A program made the position numbers and the translations under genes. DNA of 64,000 bases from Nocardia rosealba (lineage in GTDB: Bacteria; Actinomycetota; Actinomycetes; Mycobacteriales; Mycobacteriaceae), in the NCBI RefSeq assembly GCF_020216065.1, contig NZ_JAIWNA010000005.1, forward strand, positions 246,474 to 310,473, given 5' to 3'. Of this stretch, positions 16,968 through 25,298 are shown one piece after another (position 1 is the stretch's first letter; the number at the start of each line of letters is the position of its first letter). The notes under the pieces are model-generated. The model was given only the letters and a program-made list of their open reading frames with translations. It was not told the origin of the DNA and made no database searches.

Positions 16968-16985
16968 ACCAAGCAATTGCTTGCT
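16968..16985. promoter_or_regulatory. KstR2-like operator, echA20/SDR divergent promoter
   Basis: The KstR2 consensus is AnCAAGnnCTTGnT. Here two overlapping registers each match with one mismatch (16968-16981 and 16972-16985), because the sequence is a wider palindrome, CAAGCAATTGCTTG, at 16970-16983. The position between two divergent HIP genes is the one expected from M. tuberculosis. Confidence 0.78.
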
Positions 16986-17028
16986 TTGTCTCGGGTTCGC
17001 CCGGGCACGCACCGATAGGACAGTTGCC

Positions 17029-17793
17029 ATGGGAATCGACCGGCATACCGAAACCGAGGGGGTGGAGGTCGTCACGGTCGACTATCCGCCGGTCAACGCG
17101 CTGCCGTCGGACGGCTGGTTCGCGCTGGCCGACGCCGTGCGCGCCGCCGGACGCGACCCCGGCACCCGCGTGGTCGTGCTGCGCGCGGAGGGTCGCGGCT
17201 TCAACGCGGGCGTCGACATCAAGGAGATGAACGCCGACACCGGGCACACCGCCCTGATCCGCGCGAATCACGGATGCTTCGAGGCCTTCGCCGCCGTGTA
17301 CGACTGCGAGGTTCCGGTGGTCACCGCCGTCAACGGGTTCTGCCTCGGCGGCGGGATCGGCCTGGTCGGCAACTCCGACGTCATCGTGGCGTCCGACGAC
17401 GCCACCTTCGGCCTGCCCGAGGTGGACCGCGGTGCGCTCGGTGCCGCGACCCACCTGTCGCGGCTGGTCCCCCAGCACCTGATGCGGACCATGTTCTACA
17501 CCGCGGGCAAGCTCACCGCCCAGCAGCTGCACCACTACGGGTCGGTGTACAAGGTGGTGCCGCGCGCCGAACTCGACGCCGCGGCCATGGAGGTCGCGAA
17601 GAACATCGCGAACAAGGACGGCCGGGTGATCCGCGCCGCGAAGCGGGCACTCAACGGCATCGACGTGCAGGACGTGCACCGCTCCTATCGCTACGAACAG
17701 GGCTTCACGATGGAGCTCAACCTGGCCGGGGTGGCCGACGAGATCAGAGCGCGTTTCGACGACGACCTCGCCGCGCAGAAAAAGGGGAAGTAG
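17029..17793 (+). CDS. echA20: Enoyl-CoA hydratase-like ring hydrolase EchA20
   Basis: A 254-residue crotonase-fold protein. The oxyanion-hole loops are GFNAGVDIKEMN and NGFCLGGGIGLVGNSDV, and GLPEVDRGALGAATHLSRL is the next structural landmark. EchA20 is known to hydrolyse a steroid-ring CoA intermediate in HIP degradation rather than simply hydrate a double bond. It leads the echA20-ipdA-ipdB-ipdC operon. The ATG at 17029 has GATAGGA upstream and the KstR2-like site is 44 bases away. Confidence 0.92.
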   Translation: MGIDRHTETEGVEVVTVDYPPVNALPSDGWFALADAVRAAGRDPGTRVVVLRAEGRGFNAGVDIKEMNADTGHTALIRANHGCFEAFAAVYDCEVPVVTAVNGFCLGGGIGLVGNSDVIVASDDATFGLPEVDRGALGAATHLSRLVPQHLMRTMFYTAGKLTAQQLHHYGSVYKVVPRAELDAAAMEVAKNIANKDGRVIRAAKRALNGIDVQDVHRSYRYEQGFTMELNLAGVADEIRARFDDDLAAQKKGK

Positions 17794-17801
17794 GAAAAGC
17801 T

Positions 17802-18680
17802 ATGCGCGACAAGAGAATGACCCTCGACGAGGTGGTCGGCGAGCTGCGCAGCGGCATGACGATCGGGCTCGGCGGTTGGGGATCCCGGCGTAAGCCGATG
17901 GCGCTGGTCCGTGCGCTGCTCCGCTCGGATGTCACCGACCTGACCGTTGTGACCTACGGCGGGCCGGACCTCGGTCTGCTGTGTTCGGCGGGCAAGGTGC
18001 GCAAGGCCTACTACGGCTTCGTCTCGCTCGACTCGGCACCGTTCTACGACCCGTGGTTCGCCAAGGCGCGCACCGAGGGTGCGATCACGGTGCGCGAGAT
18101 GGACGAGGGCATGGTGAAGTGCGGATTGCAGGCCGCCGCCGCCCGGTTGCCGTTCCTGCCGATCCGGGCCGGGCTCGGCTCGGCGGTGCCGGACTTCTGG
18201 GAGGGCGAGCTGAAGACCGTCGTCTCGCCGTATCCGCACGCCGACGGCCGGACCGAAACGTTGATCGCCATGCCCGCCCTGAATCTCGATGCGGCGTTCG
18301 TGCATCTGGACCTGGGCGACAAGCACGGCAATGCCGCCTACACCGGCGTCGATCCCTACTTCGACGACCTCTACTGTCTCGCGGCCGAACGACGCTACGT
18401 CTCGGTGGACCGCCTCGTCGACACCGACGAACTGGTGAAAGCCGTTCCGTCGCAGGCGCTGATCCTCAACCGGATGATGGTCGACGGCGTCGTCGAGTCA
18501 CCCGGTGGCGCCCACTTCACGTTCTCGGGCAGCTACGGACGCGACGAGAAATTCCAGAAGCACTATGTGGCGGCCGCGCAGTCGCCGGAGTCGTGGGCCG
18601 AGTTCAGGGCGCGCTATCTCGACGTGAACGAAGACGAATACCAGTCCGCCGTCAAGGCTTTCGCGGAGGAGCAGCGATGA
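17802..18680 (+). CDS. ipdA: IpdA, alpha subunit of COCHEA-CoA ring hydrolase
   Basis: A 292-residue class I CoA-transferase-fold protein, the same length as Rv3551. It begins with MTIGLGGWGSRRKPMALVRALL, the glycine-rich CoA-binding loop, and ends in a coupled overlap with ipdB. IpdA and IpdB form a heterotetramer that hydrolyses the last ring intermediate (COCHEA-CoA) of HIP degradation instead of moving CoA. The typical catalytic region is around VREMDEGMVKCG (residues about 97-108). It starts 8 bases after echA20. Confidence 0.94.
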   Translation: MRDKRMTLDEVVGELRSGMTIGLGGWGSRRKPMALVRALLRSDVTDLTVVTYGGPDLGLLCSAGKVRKAYYGFVSLDSAPFYDPWFAKARTEGAITVREMDEGMVKCGLQAAAARLPFLPIRAGLGSAVPDFWEGELKTVVSPYPHADGRTETLIAMPALNLDAAFVHLDLGDKHGNAAYTGVDPYFDDLYCLAAERRYVSVDRLVDTDELVKAVPSQALILNRMMVDGVVESPGGAHFTFSGSYGRDEKFQKHYVAAAQSPESWAEFRARYLDVNEDEYQSAVKAFAEEQR

Positions 18681-19444
18681 ACGCAGTACCGGCGACCGGC
18701 CAGATCACGCGCGCGGAGGTGTGCGTCGTCGCGGCGGCGGAGATCTTCCGTGGTGCGGGCGAGATCATGGCCAGCCCGATGTCGACGATCACCACCATCG
18801 GCGCGCGACTGGCCAGGCTCACCTTCGAACCCGACCTGCTGCTGTCCGACGGTGAGGCACTGTTCTTCGCCGAGGTGCCCGCGATCGGCGCGAAAGCCCC
18901 GGTGGAGGGCTGGATTCCGTTCTCCAAGGTGTTCGACGTGGTGGCCTCGGGTCGGCGGCACGTGGTGATGGGCGCCAATCAGCTCGACCGCTTCGGCAAC
19001 CAGAACCTCTCGGCGTTCGGGCCGTTGCAGCAGCCGCGCAGGCAGATGTTCGGTGTGCGCGGGGCGCCCGGCAATACGATCAACCACGCGACCAGCTACT
19101 TCGTGCCCAAGCACAACCCGCGGGTGTTCTGCGAGCAGGTCGACATCGTGAGCGGTGTCGGCTACGACAAGATCGACCCGGCCAACCCCGCCTTCCGTTT
19201 CCATCACCTGCACCGGGTGGTGTCCAACCTCGGCGTCTTCGATTTCGGCGGCCCCGAGCACACCATGCGCGCGCTGTCGCTGCACCCGGGTGTGACGGCC
19301 GAGGAGGTCGCCGAGAACACCTCCTTCGAGATCGCCGGGCTGGCCGACGCGGGCGAAACCCGGCTGCCCACCGAGGAGGAGCTGCGGCTCATCCGGACCG
19401 TGCTCGACCCCAAGGGTTTCCGCGAGAAGGAAGTGGCCGCATGA
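18677..19444 (+). CDS. ipdB: IpdB, beta subunit of COCHEA-CoA ring hydrolase
   Basis: A 255-residue CoA-transferase beta-subunit homologue. Landmarks are CVVAAAEIFRGAGEIMASPMS, DLLLSDGEA, VMGANQLDRFGNQN and GGPEHTMRALSLHPGV. It partners IpdA in hydrolytic ring opening. ATGA overlaps join it to ipdA upstream and to ipdC downstream, as expected for an obligate complex. Confidence 0.94.
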   Translation: MNAVPATGQITRAEVCVVAAAEIFRGAGEIMASPMSTITTIGARLARLTFEPDLLLSDGEALFFAEVPAIGAKAPVEGWIPFSKVFDVVASGRRHVVMGANQLDRFGNQNLSAFGPLQQPRRQMFGVRGAPGNTINHATSYFVPKHNPRVFCEQVDIVSGVGYDKIDPANPAFRFHHLHRVVSNLGVFDFGGPEHTMRALSLHPGVTAEEVAENTSFEIAGLADAGETRLPTEEELRLIRTVLDPKGFREKEVAA

Positions 19445-20526
19445 CCGCCCGCCTGCGTACCCCGCTGACCGAGCTGATCGGCATCGAGCATCCCGTCGTG
19501 CAGACGGGAATGGGCTGGGTGGCCGGACCGCGGCTGGTCGCCGCGACCGCGAACGCGGGCGGGCTGGGCATTCTCGCCTCGGCGACGATGACCTTCGAGG
19601 AGCTGGAAGCGGCTGTCGCCAAGACGAAGTCGCTCACCGACAAGCCGTTCGGGGTGAACATCCGCGCCGATGCCACCGACGCGCCCGAGCGCATCGAACT
19701 GCTCATTCGTGAGCAGGTGCGGGTCGCCTCGTTCGCCTTGGCGCCGAAGAAGGAACTGATCGCCCGGCTCAAAGACGCGGGCGTGGTGGTGATTCCGTCG
19801 ATCGGTGCCGCCAAGCACGCCGTGAAGGTGGCCTCGTGGGGTGCGGACGCGGTGATCGTGCAGGGCGGTGAGGGCGGTGGGCACACCGGACCGGTGGCCA
19901 CCACGCTGCTGCTGCCCTCGGTGCTCGACGCCGTCGACATCCCGGTCGTCGCGGCCGGCGGTTTCTTCGACGGGCGCGGGCTCGCGGCGGCGCTGTCCTA
20001 CGGTGCCGCCGGGGTGGCCATGGGCACCCGGTTCCTGCTCACCCAGGAGAGCACCGTCCCCGACGCCGTGAAACAGGAGTACCTGGCGCGTGGACTGGGC
20101 GACACCGTGGTTTCGGTGAAGGTCGACGGCATGCCGCACCGCATGCTCAACACCGAACTGGTGGAGCGCCTGGAACATTCGGGCGGCTGGCGCGGACTGT
20201 CGGCGGCCGTCGGCAACGCCGCCAAGTTCAAGAGCATGACCGGGATGAAGTGGTCGACGCTGATGCGCGACGGTCTCGCCATGCGGAAGACCAAGGACCT
20301 CAGCTGGTCGCAGGTCGTGATGGCGGCCAACTCGGCGATGCTGACCAAGGCCGGTCTCGTCGAGGGCCGTACCGATGCGGGTGTGCTGCCCGCGGGCCAG
20401 GTCACCGGAATCATCGACAGCCTGCCGACGGTGGCCGAGCTGATCGACGGCATCGTCACCGACGCGCTCACGCGCATCGCGGCCGTCGGCACGCTGGTCG
20501 ACACACCGGTCACCGAGCAGAGCTGA
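19441..20526 (+). CDS. ipdC: IpdC, nitronate monooxygenase-like flavoenzyme
   Basis: A 361-residue TIM-barrel flavoprotein of the 2-nitropropane dioxygenase family: HPVVQTGMGWVAGPRLVAAT, GADAVIVQGGEGGGHTG for the FMN-phosphate loop, and PVVAAGGFFDGRG. In the KstR2 pathway IpdC acts on hydroxylated HIP-CoA intermediates despite its annotated family. It is last in echA20-ipdABC, and two hairpins follow. Confidence 0.93.
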   Translation: MTARLRTPLTELIGIEHPVVQTGMGWVAGPRLVAATANAGGLGILASATMTFEELEAAVAKTKSLTDKPFGVNIRADATDAPERIELLIREQVRVASFALAPKKELIARLKDAGVVVIPSIGAAKHAVKVASWGADAVIVQGGEGGGHTGPVATTLLLPSVLDAVDIPVVAAGGFFDGRGLAAALSYGAAGVAMGTRFLLTQESTVPDAVKQEYLARGLGDTVVSVKVDGMPHRMLNTELVERLEHSGGWRGLSAAVGNAAKFKSMTGMKWSTLMRDGLAMRKTKDLSWSQVVMAANSAMLTKAGLVEGRTDAGVLPAGQVTGIIDSLPTVAELIDGIVTDALTRIAAVGTLVDTPVTEQS

Positions 20527-20535
20527 CTCCAGACC

Positions 20536-20572
20536 CATCCCGGCGAGCCCCCCACAGCGGTGCGCCGGGATG
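20536..20572 (+). terminator. Hairpin after ipdC
   Basis: A perfect 10-bp stem (CATCCCGGCG at 20536-20545, complement at 20563-20572) ten bases after the ipdC stop. Confidence 0.6.
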
Positions 20573-20614
20573 CCGCCCGACGGGTCTGAGCCTCCCGTCG
20601 AAAGGGCGAACAGG

Positions 20615-20662
20615 GCACCGAACCGGATGTGGTACTCACAAGGCGCGCATCCGGTTCGGTGC
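20615..20662. terminator. Bidirectional terminator before convergent secreted-protein gene
   Basis: A perfect 15-bp inverted repeat (20615-20629 and 20648-20662) followed by a pyrimidine-rich TCTTTCC. It lies just before the stop of the convergent gene at 20672 and probably insulates both strands. Confidence 0.85.
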
Positions 20663-20671
20663 TCTTTCCAC

Positions 20672-21133
20672 TCAGAATTCGGAGACCGCGAACTCCCCGG
20701 TGCTCGGCAGATGCGCCAGCGGCGTGGTGCGGATGGTCGCCTCGATCCGTCCGGCGCCCGTCGCGAGTGTCAGGCCCACCTCGGGGCCCGGTTGCCCGCT
20801 CGGACCGCCTGCGACGACAGTCGCCGCCGAACCGCCCGCACCGGTGTCGAGATTGCGCCACTCGACCGTCGTCGTCACCGTGCAGCCGCTCTGATGTGAA
20901 CCGGGGGTCGCGCTCCAGAACGTGCCGCGCAGCCGCATCTCCGCCTCACCGGACCTGGTGATGCCTTGCCCGGACAGGGCAGTCGCGTCGATCTGACCTG
21001 CGCAGGTCCAGCCGGTGGCGAGGGTGTAGGTGGGCTTGAACGGAGTCATTGCCGAGGCGGGGGTCGTCGCGCCGAGGAGGAGTCCTGCGGTTGCCGCCGC
21101 GACGAGCGTCGCGCGGCCGGTGTACTTCCACAT
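20672..21133 (-). CDS. Small secreted protein of unknown function
   Basis: About 153 residues with a clear Sec signal peptide (residues 1-29: ATLVAAATAGLLLGA core, cleavage near ASA). The mature part has two cysteines (GWTCAG and QSGCTV) that could form one disulphide, and alternating hydrophobic residues consistent with a beta-rich domain. I recognise no family. The ATG at 21133 is immediately preceded by an in-frame GTG that could also be used. The neighbours are a molybdopterin oxidoreductase 41 bp upstream and the ipdC terminator, so it may be co-transcribed with the oxidoreductase. Confidence 0.75.
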   Translation of the reverse strand: MWKYTGRATLVAAATAGLLLGATTPASAMTPFKPTYTLATGWTCAGQIDATALSGQGITRSGEAEMRLRGTFWSATPGSHQSGCTVTTTVEWRNLDTGAGGSAATVVAGGPSGQPGPEVGLTLATGAGRIEATIRTTPLAHLPSTGEFAVSEF

Positions 21134-21173
21134 CACTGCGTGCCTTTCGTTCGGTGATCGCGTGCGGTTCTTG

Positions 21174-23144
21174 TCAGCGGGGTACCACCTCCACCCGGTT
21201 GTCGTGGAAGACCGCGCCGCCGCCGAAGTCGGCGTCGCGTTCGGCGATCGTGGCGTTGACGGTCGCGCCGCCGGAATCCTTGGCCCAGCGTCCCTTCGTG
21301 GTACCCGCTACGCCGGGTCTGACACGGTCGGACACCTCGGCGATCGCCTCGAAGGAACCGCGAGCGTTGACGACCGACACCGGGGCACCGTCGGCGATTC
21401 CGCGCGCGGCGGCATCATCGGGATGCAGCGTGATACGGGTTTCGCCTGCGCGGCGGCGCAATTCGGGGTTGGCACCGAAGGTGGTGTTCAGGAAGTAGTG
21501 CGAGGCGGCCGAAATCAGCACGAGTCCGTCGCCGGGGTCGGCGGGTGGGGTGTAGGTGGGCAGCGGGTCGTGACCCGCGAATTGCGCGCGAGGAGAGACG
21601 AACTGGAGTTTTCCTGCGGGGACGGGCCCCGGTTGCACCTTCAAGAAGCCGTCGGCGCGCAACCGGTCGAGATCGTGACCCTTCAGTAGCTGACGGGCCA
21701 GTTCCTCGTCCGATTCGTACAGCGCCGGTTCGGTGAGTCCGAGGCGACGGGACAGCCGGCGGAAAGTCTCTGTGGTGGACAGGCATTCGCCCGGCGGCTC
21801 GACGGCGGGCTCGTTCCACACCAGGTACAGGTGGCCGTAGCCCGCGATCACGTCGAGATGCTCGGGTTGCATGGTCGCGGGCAGCACGATGTCGGCGTAA
21901 TCGACCGTGTCGGTGGTGAAATGCTCCAGCACCACGGTGAACAGGTCCTCGCGTGACAGGCCTTCGATCACCCGGCGCTGATCCGGATTGGAGCCGACCG
22001 GATTCGCGCCGATCACGAACAGCGCCTGCACCGGCGGCTCGTCGACGTCGAGCAAGGCCTCACCGAGCCTGGTCATCGACAAGGTGCGCACCGGGTGCGG
22101 CAGCAGATCGTCGCGCACCAGGGCGGGCAGGTCGAGTTCGAAGTGCCCGCTCGTCGAATAGTGCAGGCCACCTCCGGGAAGCGCCCAGTCACCGGTGACG
22201 CCGGGCAGGCAGCCGAGCACCCGCAGCGCCATCCCGCCACCGGCGTGGCGCTGCATGCCCTGGGAGGCGCGGATCGCGGTCGGCCTGGTACCCGCGATCC
22301 GTTCACCGAGCGCGACGATCTGTTCGCGCTCGAGGCCGGTGATCGCGGCCACCCGCTCCGGGGTGAATTCCATGATGCGCTCACGGAATTCGGGCCAGCC
22401 CTCGGTGTGCTCGGCGATGAATTCCGTGTCCTCGGCACCCAGCGAGACCACCACGTGCAGCAAGCCGAGCGCTAGGGCTGCATCGGTGCCGGGCAGGGGT
22501 GCGAGGTGTTCGTCGCAGCGTTCGGCGGTCTTGGTGCGCACCGGGTCGATCGCGACCAGGTAGGCGCCGCTGTCCTGCACGAACTTCCACAGGTGATGAC
22601 CGGAGGTGAGCGGATTGGTGCCCCACAGCAGGATCAGCTTCGACTTCGCGAAGTCCTCCGGGTCCATGCCGCCGGAGGTGCCGAGTGTGTAGCTCAGCCC
22701 CGCGCTGCCCGCGACCGAGCAGATGGTCGCCGCATGGTGGGAGGCGCCGAGCACGTTGAACATGCGGCGGCCGGGATACCCCTCGAGGCCCTGAAGGTAG
22801 CCGAGGCTGCCGGTGCCGTGGAACGGCCAGATCGCCTCGGCACCGAACTCGTCGATGATGCCGGTGAGCCGGGTGGCGATCTCGTCGAGGGCCTCGTCCC
22901 AGCTGATCCGCTCGAACCGCCCGGAACCCTTGGGACCCGTCCGGCGCAGCGGATACCTGAGCCGGTCCGGCGCACCGACCTGCTCCAGATAGCGATTCAC
23001 CTTCACGCACAGCGCACCGCGCGTGACCGGGTGTTCTTTGTTGCCACGCAGGCCGGTCGCGACGCCGTCCTCGACCGTCACCACCCACGAGCAGGCATCA
23101 GGACAGTCGAGTGGGCACGCGCCGAGCACCTTCACCGCTCCCAT
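21174..23144 (-). CDS. Molybdopterin-dependent oxidoreductase (formate dehydrogenase/DMSO-reductase superfamily)
   Basis: A 656-residue protein. The N terminus has the CPLDCPDAC...GALCVKVN cysteine set for one [4Fe-4S] cluster; the molybdopterin-binding core follows (LILLWGTNPLTSGHH, ALFVIGANPVGSNP), and the C-terminal cap has HPDDAAARGIADGAPVSV. There is no Tat signal, so it should be cytoplasmic. The metal-coordinating residue is not obvious in the VAGSAG region, so I cannot say whether it acts on formate or on another substrate. No electron-transfer partner gene is adjacent. It lies between KstR2-regulon blocks but has no recognisable KstR2 site. Confidence 0.85.
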   Translation of the reverse strand: MGAVKVLGACPLDCPDACSWVVTVEDGVATGLRGNKEHPVTRGALCVKVNRYLEQVGAPDRLRYPLRRTGPKGSGRFERISWDEALDEIATRLTGIIDEFGAEAIWPFHGTGSLGYLQGLEGYPGRRMFNVLGASHHAATICSVAGSAGLSYTLGTSGGMDPEDFAKSKLILLWGTNPLTSGHHLWKFVQDSGAYLVAIDPVRTKTAERCDEHLAPLPGTDAALALGLLHVVVSLGAEDTEFIAEHTEGWPEFRERIMEFTPERVAAITGLEREQIVALGERIAGTRPTAIRASQGMQRHAGGGMALRVLGCLPGVTGDWALPGGGLHYSTSGHFELDLPALVRDDLLPHPVRTLSMTRLGEALLDVDEPPVQALFVIGANPVGSNPDQRRVIEGLSREDLFTVVLEHFTTDTVDYADIVLPATMQPEHLDVIAGYGHLYLVWNEPAVEPPGECLSTTETFRRLSRRLGLTEPALYESDEELARQLLKGHDLDRLRADGFLKVQPGPVPAGKLQFVSPRAQFAGHDPLPTYTPPADPGDGLVLISAASHYFLNTTFGANPELRRRAGETRITLHPDDAAARGIADGAPVSVVNARGSFEAIAEVSDRVRPGVAGTTKGRWAKDSGGATVNATIAERDADFGGGAVFHDNRVEVVPR

Positions 23145-23189
23145 CGTAGGCCGGTGCCCGACGCCCGCGGAGCAGGAGAGGCGGCGACC

Positions 23190-23213
23190 GGGTCGGCCCG
23201 ATGGGACCGACCC
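23190..23213 (-). terminator. Hairpin downstream of Pro/Gln-rich membrane protein
   Basis: A perfect 7-bp stem (GGGTCGG at 23190-23196, complement at 23207-23213) placed just after the stop of the minus-strand gene at 23221. Confidence 0.55.
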
Positions 23214-23220
23214 GCCGCGC

Positions 23221-23880
23221 TCACTCCGTTTCGATGGTCGGGTTGAGGATTCCGCACACCCGCCAGCCGCCGTCCTCCTCGACCAGCTTGTAGGTCGCGG
23301 TGGAGGTTGTGCTCTGGCCGAGGATCGTCATGCTCATCGCCGTGGTGAACGTCCCGGACTTGCTGCCGGAGGCGACATCCACGCTCTTCAGCGTCGTCGT
23401 GACGCTCGGTGCACCGCCGCCCGACGGTGCCTTGGTCGGCGTGGCCTGGTTCTCGTACTTCGCGATCTCGTCGCGGTCGGAGGCGCACACCAGGTCTTCG
23501 AGCTCGCCCTCCTTGTCGACCCAGGCCTGCGCCGCCGCGCGCGGGGTGTCGTAGCCGCCACCACCGAGCGGACCGCCGCCACCGCCGAACATGTAGATCG
23601 CGCCGACCGCGATCGCGACCAGCACGACCAGACCGCCCAGGATGAGAACGATCTTGCCGCCGCCGCCCGACCGACGCGGCGGCTGCCCGTAACCACCGGG
23701 CGCGCCGTACGGCTGTCCCTGCGGATACGGCTGTCCCTGCGGGTACGGCTGACCCTGCGGGTACGGCTGACCCTGCGGGTAGGGCTGACCCGGCATCGGC
23801 TGGCCCGGATACGGCTGACCAGGCTGCATCGGCTGACCTGGCCGACCTTGATACGGGTTGGGCGGTTGTGGGTAACCCAT
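23221..23880 (-). CDS. Single-pass membrane protein with Pro/Gln/Tyr-rich N terminus and DUF4878-like domain
   Basis: 219 residues from the ATG at 23880, which has AGGAA upstream. Residues 1-72 are PGQP/GQPYPQ repeats, a flexible cytoplasmic region common in actinobacterial proteins. A transmembrane helix (IVLILGGLVVLVAIAVGAIYMF) and a polyglycine spacer follow. The rest is an extracytoplasmic domain with two cysteines (DLVCASD and GWRVCGIL), resembling DUF4878/lumazine-binding-like lipoprotein domains. Function is unknown. It is a single-gene unit between hairpins. Confidence 0.75.
   Translation of the reverse strand: MGYPQPPNPYQGRPGQPMQPGQPYPGQPMPGQPYPQGQPYPQGQPYPQGQPYPQGQPYGAPGGYGQPPRRSGGGGKIVLILGGLVVLVAIAVGAIYMFGGGGGPLGGGGYDTPRAAAQAWVDKEGELEDLVCASDRDEIAKYENQATPTKAPSGGGAPSVTTTLKSVDVASGSKSGTFTTAMSMTILGQSTTSTATYKLVEEDGGWRVCGILNPTIETE
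23711..23782 (-). repeat. Four 18-bp tandem repeats encoding GQPYPQ
   Basis: Four consecutive 18-bp units, differing at one or two bases each, encode the Pro/Gln/Tyr motif in the N terminus of the membrane protein. This is a length-variable microsatellite-like stretch. Confidence 0.85.
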
Positions 23881-24038
23881 TCGAAATTCCTGTTCCCTGT
23901 TTCCACGAGCAGTACCTGACCGGCACCGCTTCAGCACATGGCTTACCCACTGCGCCAACGTGTTATCGCGGTGGCGCCGGGAGAGCAACCGCTCAGTCTC
24001 GGTGACCGATCGCTCGCCCGCAAGTCCGCCGGACGCAC

Positions 24039-24075
24039 AGCGGCCCGATACCGGAGTGTCCGGTACCGGGCCGCT
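24039..24075. terminator. Hairpin downstream of fadA6
   Basis: A 16-bp inverted repeat with one mismatch (24039-24054 and 24060-24075) and a 5-base loop, just after the fadA6 stop on the minus strand. Confidence 0.8.
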
Positions 24076-24092
24076 GGCGGCTTCGTGTCGAA

Positions 24093-25289
24093 TTACTCGC
24101 TCGCGCCGAGGCGTTCGATGATGGTGACGTTCGCGGTGCCGCCGCCCTCACAGATGGTGAGCAGACCGTAGCGGCCGTTCACCCGCTCGAGCTCGTGCAG
24201 CAGGGTGGCGAACAGCTTCGCGCCGGTCGCGCCGAGCGGATGACCGAGGGCGATGGCACCGCCGTTGACATTGACCTTCGCCGGATCGGCGCCGATCTCC
24301 TTGATCCAGGCCAGGACCACCGGCGCGAAGGCCTCGTTGATCTCGATGACATCGATGTCGTCGATGGTGAGCCCGGTCTTCTCAAGCGCCCACTGGGTGG
24401 CCGGAATGGGCGCGCTCAGCATGAAGATCGGGTCGGCGCCGCGCGCGCTGACGTGATGGATGCGGGCCCGCGGGGTGAGCCCGTACTCCTTGACGGCCCA
24501 CTCCGAGGCGAGCAACGTCGCGCTCGCACCGTCGGAGATCTGGCTGGCCACCGCGGCGGTGAGCGGGCTGCCCTCGCTCAGCGGTTGCAGCGTGGCCATC
24601 TTCTCGAGGCTGGTCTCACGCGGGCCCTGGTCGACGGTGAAGTCACCGACCGGCACGATCTCGGCCTCGGAGCGGCCCTCGGCGATGGCCGCACGAGCCC
24701 GCTGATGGCTGCGCAGCGCCCACTGCTCCATGTCCTCGCGGGTGATGCCCCACTTCTCGGCGATCAGCTCGGCGCCACGGAACTGCGATACCTCGCCGGT
24801 GCCGTAGCGCTGATCCCAGCCGGTGGCGCCGACGAAGGGCGAGTCGAATCCGTATTCCTTGCCCGCGAGCATGGCCGCCGAGATCGGGATGGCGCTCATG
24901 TTCTGCACGCCACCCGCGACGATCACCTCCGCGGTGCCGCTCATGATGGCCTGGGCGCCGAAATTGATGGCCTGCTGGCTGGAACCGCACTGCCGGTCGA
25001 CGGTGACGCCGGGAACTTCCTCGGGGAAGCCCGCGGTCAGCCACATCGTGCGCCCGATATTGCCCGCCTGCGGGCCGATGTTGTCGACACAGCCGACGAT
25101 CACGTCGTCGACGACAGCCGGGTCGATACCGGTGCGCTCGACGAGTCCGCGCAGTGCGGCGGCGCCGAGGTCGGCCGGGTGCACACCGGCCAGCGCGCCG
25201 CCACGCTTGCCGACAGCGGTCCGCACCGCATCGATCACATAGGCCTCCCGCAACGGGGTGTAGGGGCGGCGCTCGGCGGGTGCGGTCAT
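24093..25289 (-). CDS. fadA6: Thiolase FadA6 of HIP degradation
   Basis: A 398-residue classical thiolase with the nucleophilic cysteine in VDRQCGSSQQA (about residue 101), the histidine in ALGHPLGATGA and the second cysteine in TICEGGGTAN. FadA6 cleaves a ring-opened beta-keto acyl-CoA late in HIP catabolism. It starts 9 bases after kstR2, with AGGAGT upstream. The kstR2-fadA6 arrangement is conserved with Rv3557c-Rv3556c, so it should be de-repressed with kstR2. Confidence 0.94.
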   Translation of the reverse strand: MTAPAERRPYTPLREAYVIDAVRTAVGKRGGALAGVHPADLGAAALRGLVERTGIDPAVVDDVIVGCVDNIGPQAGNIGRTMWLTAGFPEEVPGVTVDRQCGSSQQAINFGAQAIMSGTAEVIVAGGVQNMSAIPISAAMLAGKEYGFDSPFVGATGWDQRYGTGEVSQFRGAELIAEKWGITREDMEQWALRSHQRARAAIAEGRSEAEIVPVGDFTVDQGPRETSLEKMATLQPLSEGSPLTAAVASQISDGASATLLASEWAVKEYGLTPRARIHHVSARGADPIFMLSAPIPATQWALEKTGLTIDDIDVIEINEAFAPVVLAWIKEIGADPAKVNVNGGAIALGHPLGATGAKLFATLLHELERVNGRYGLLTICEGGGTANVTIIERLGASE

Positions 25290-25298
25290 GGGGTACTC

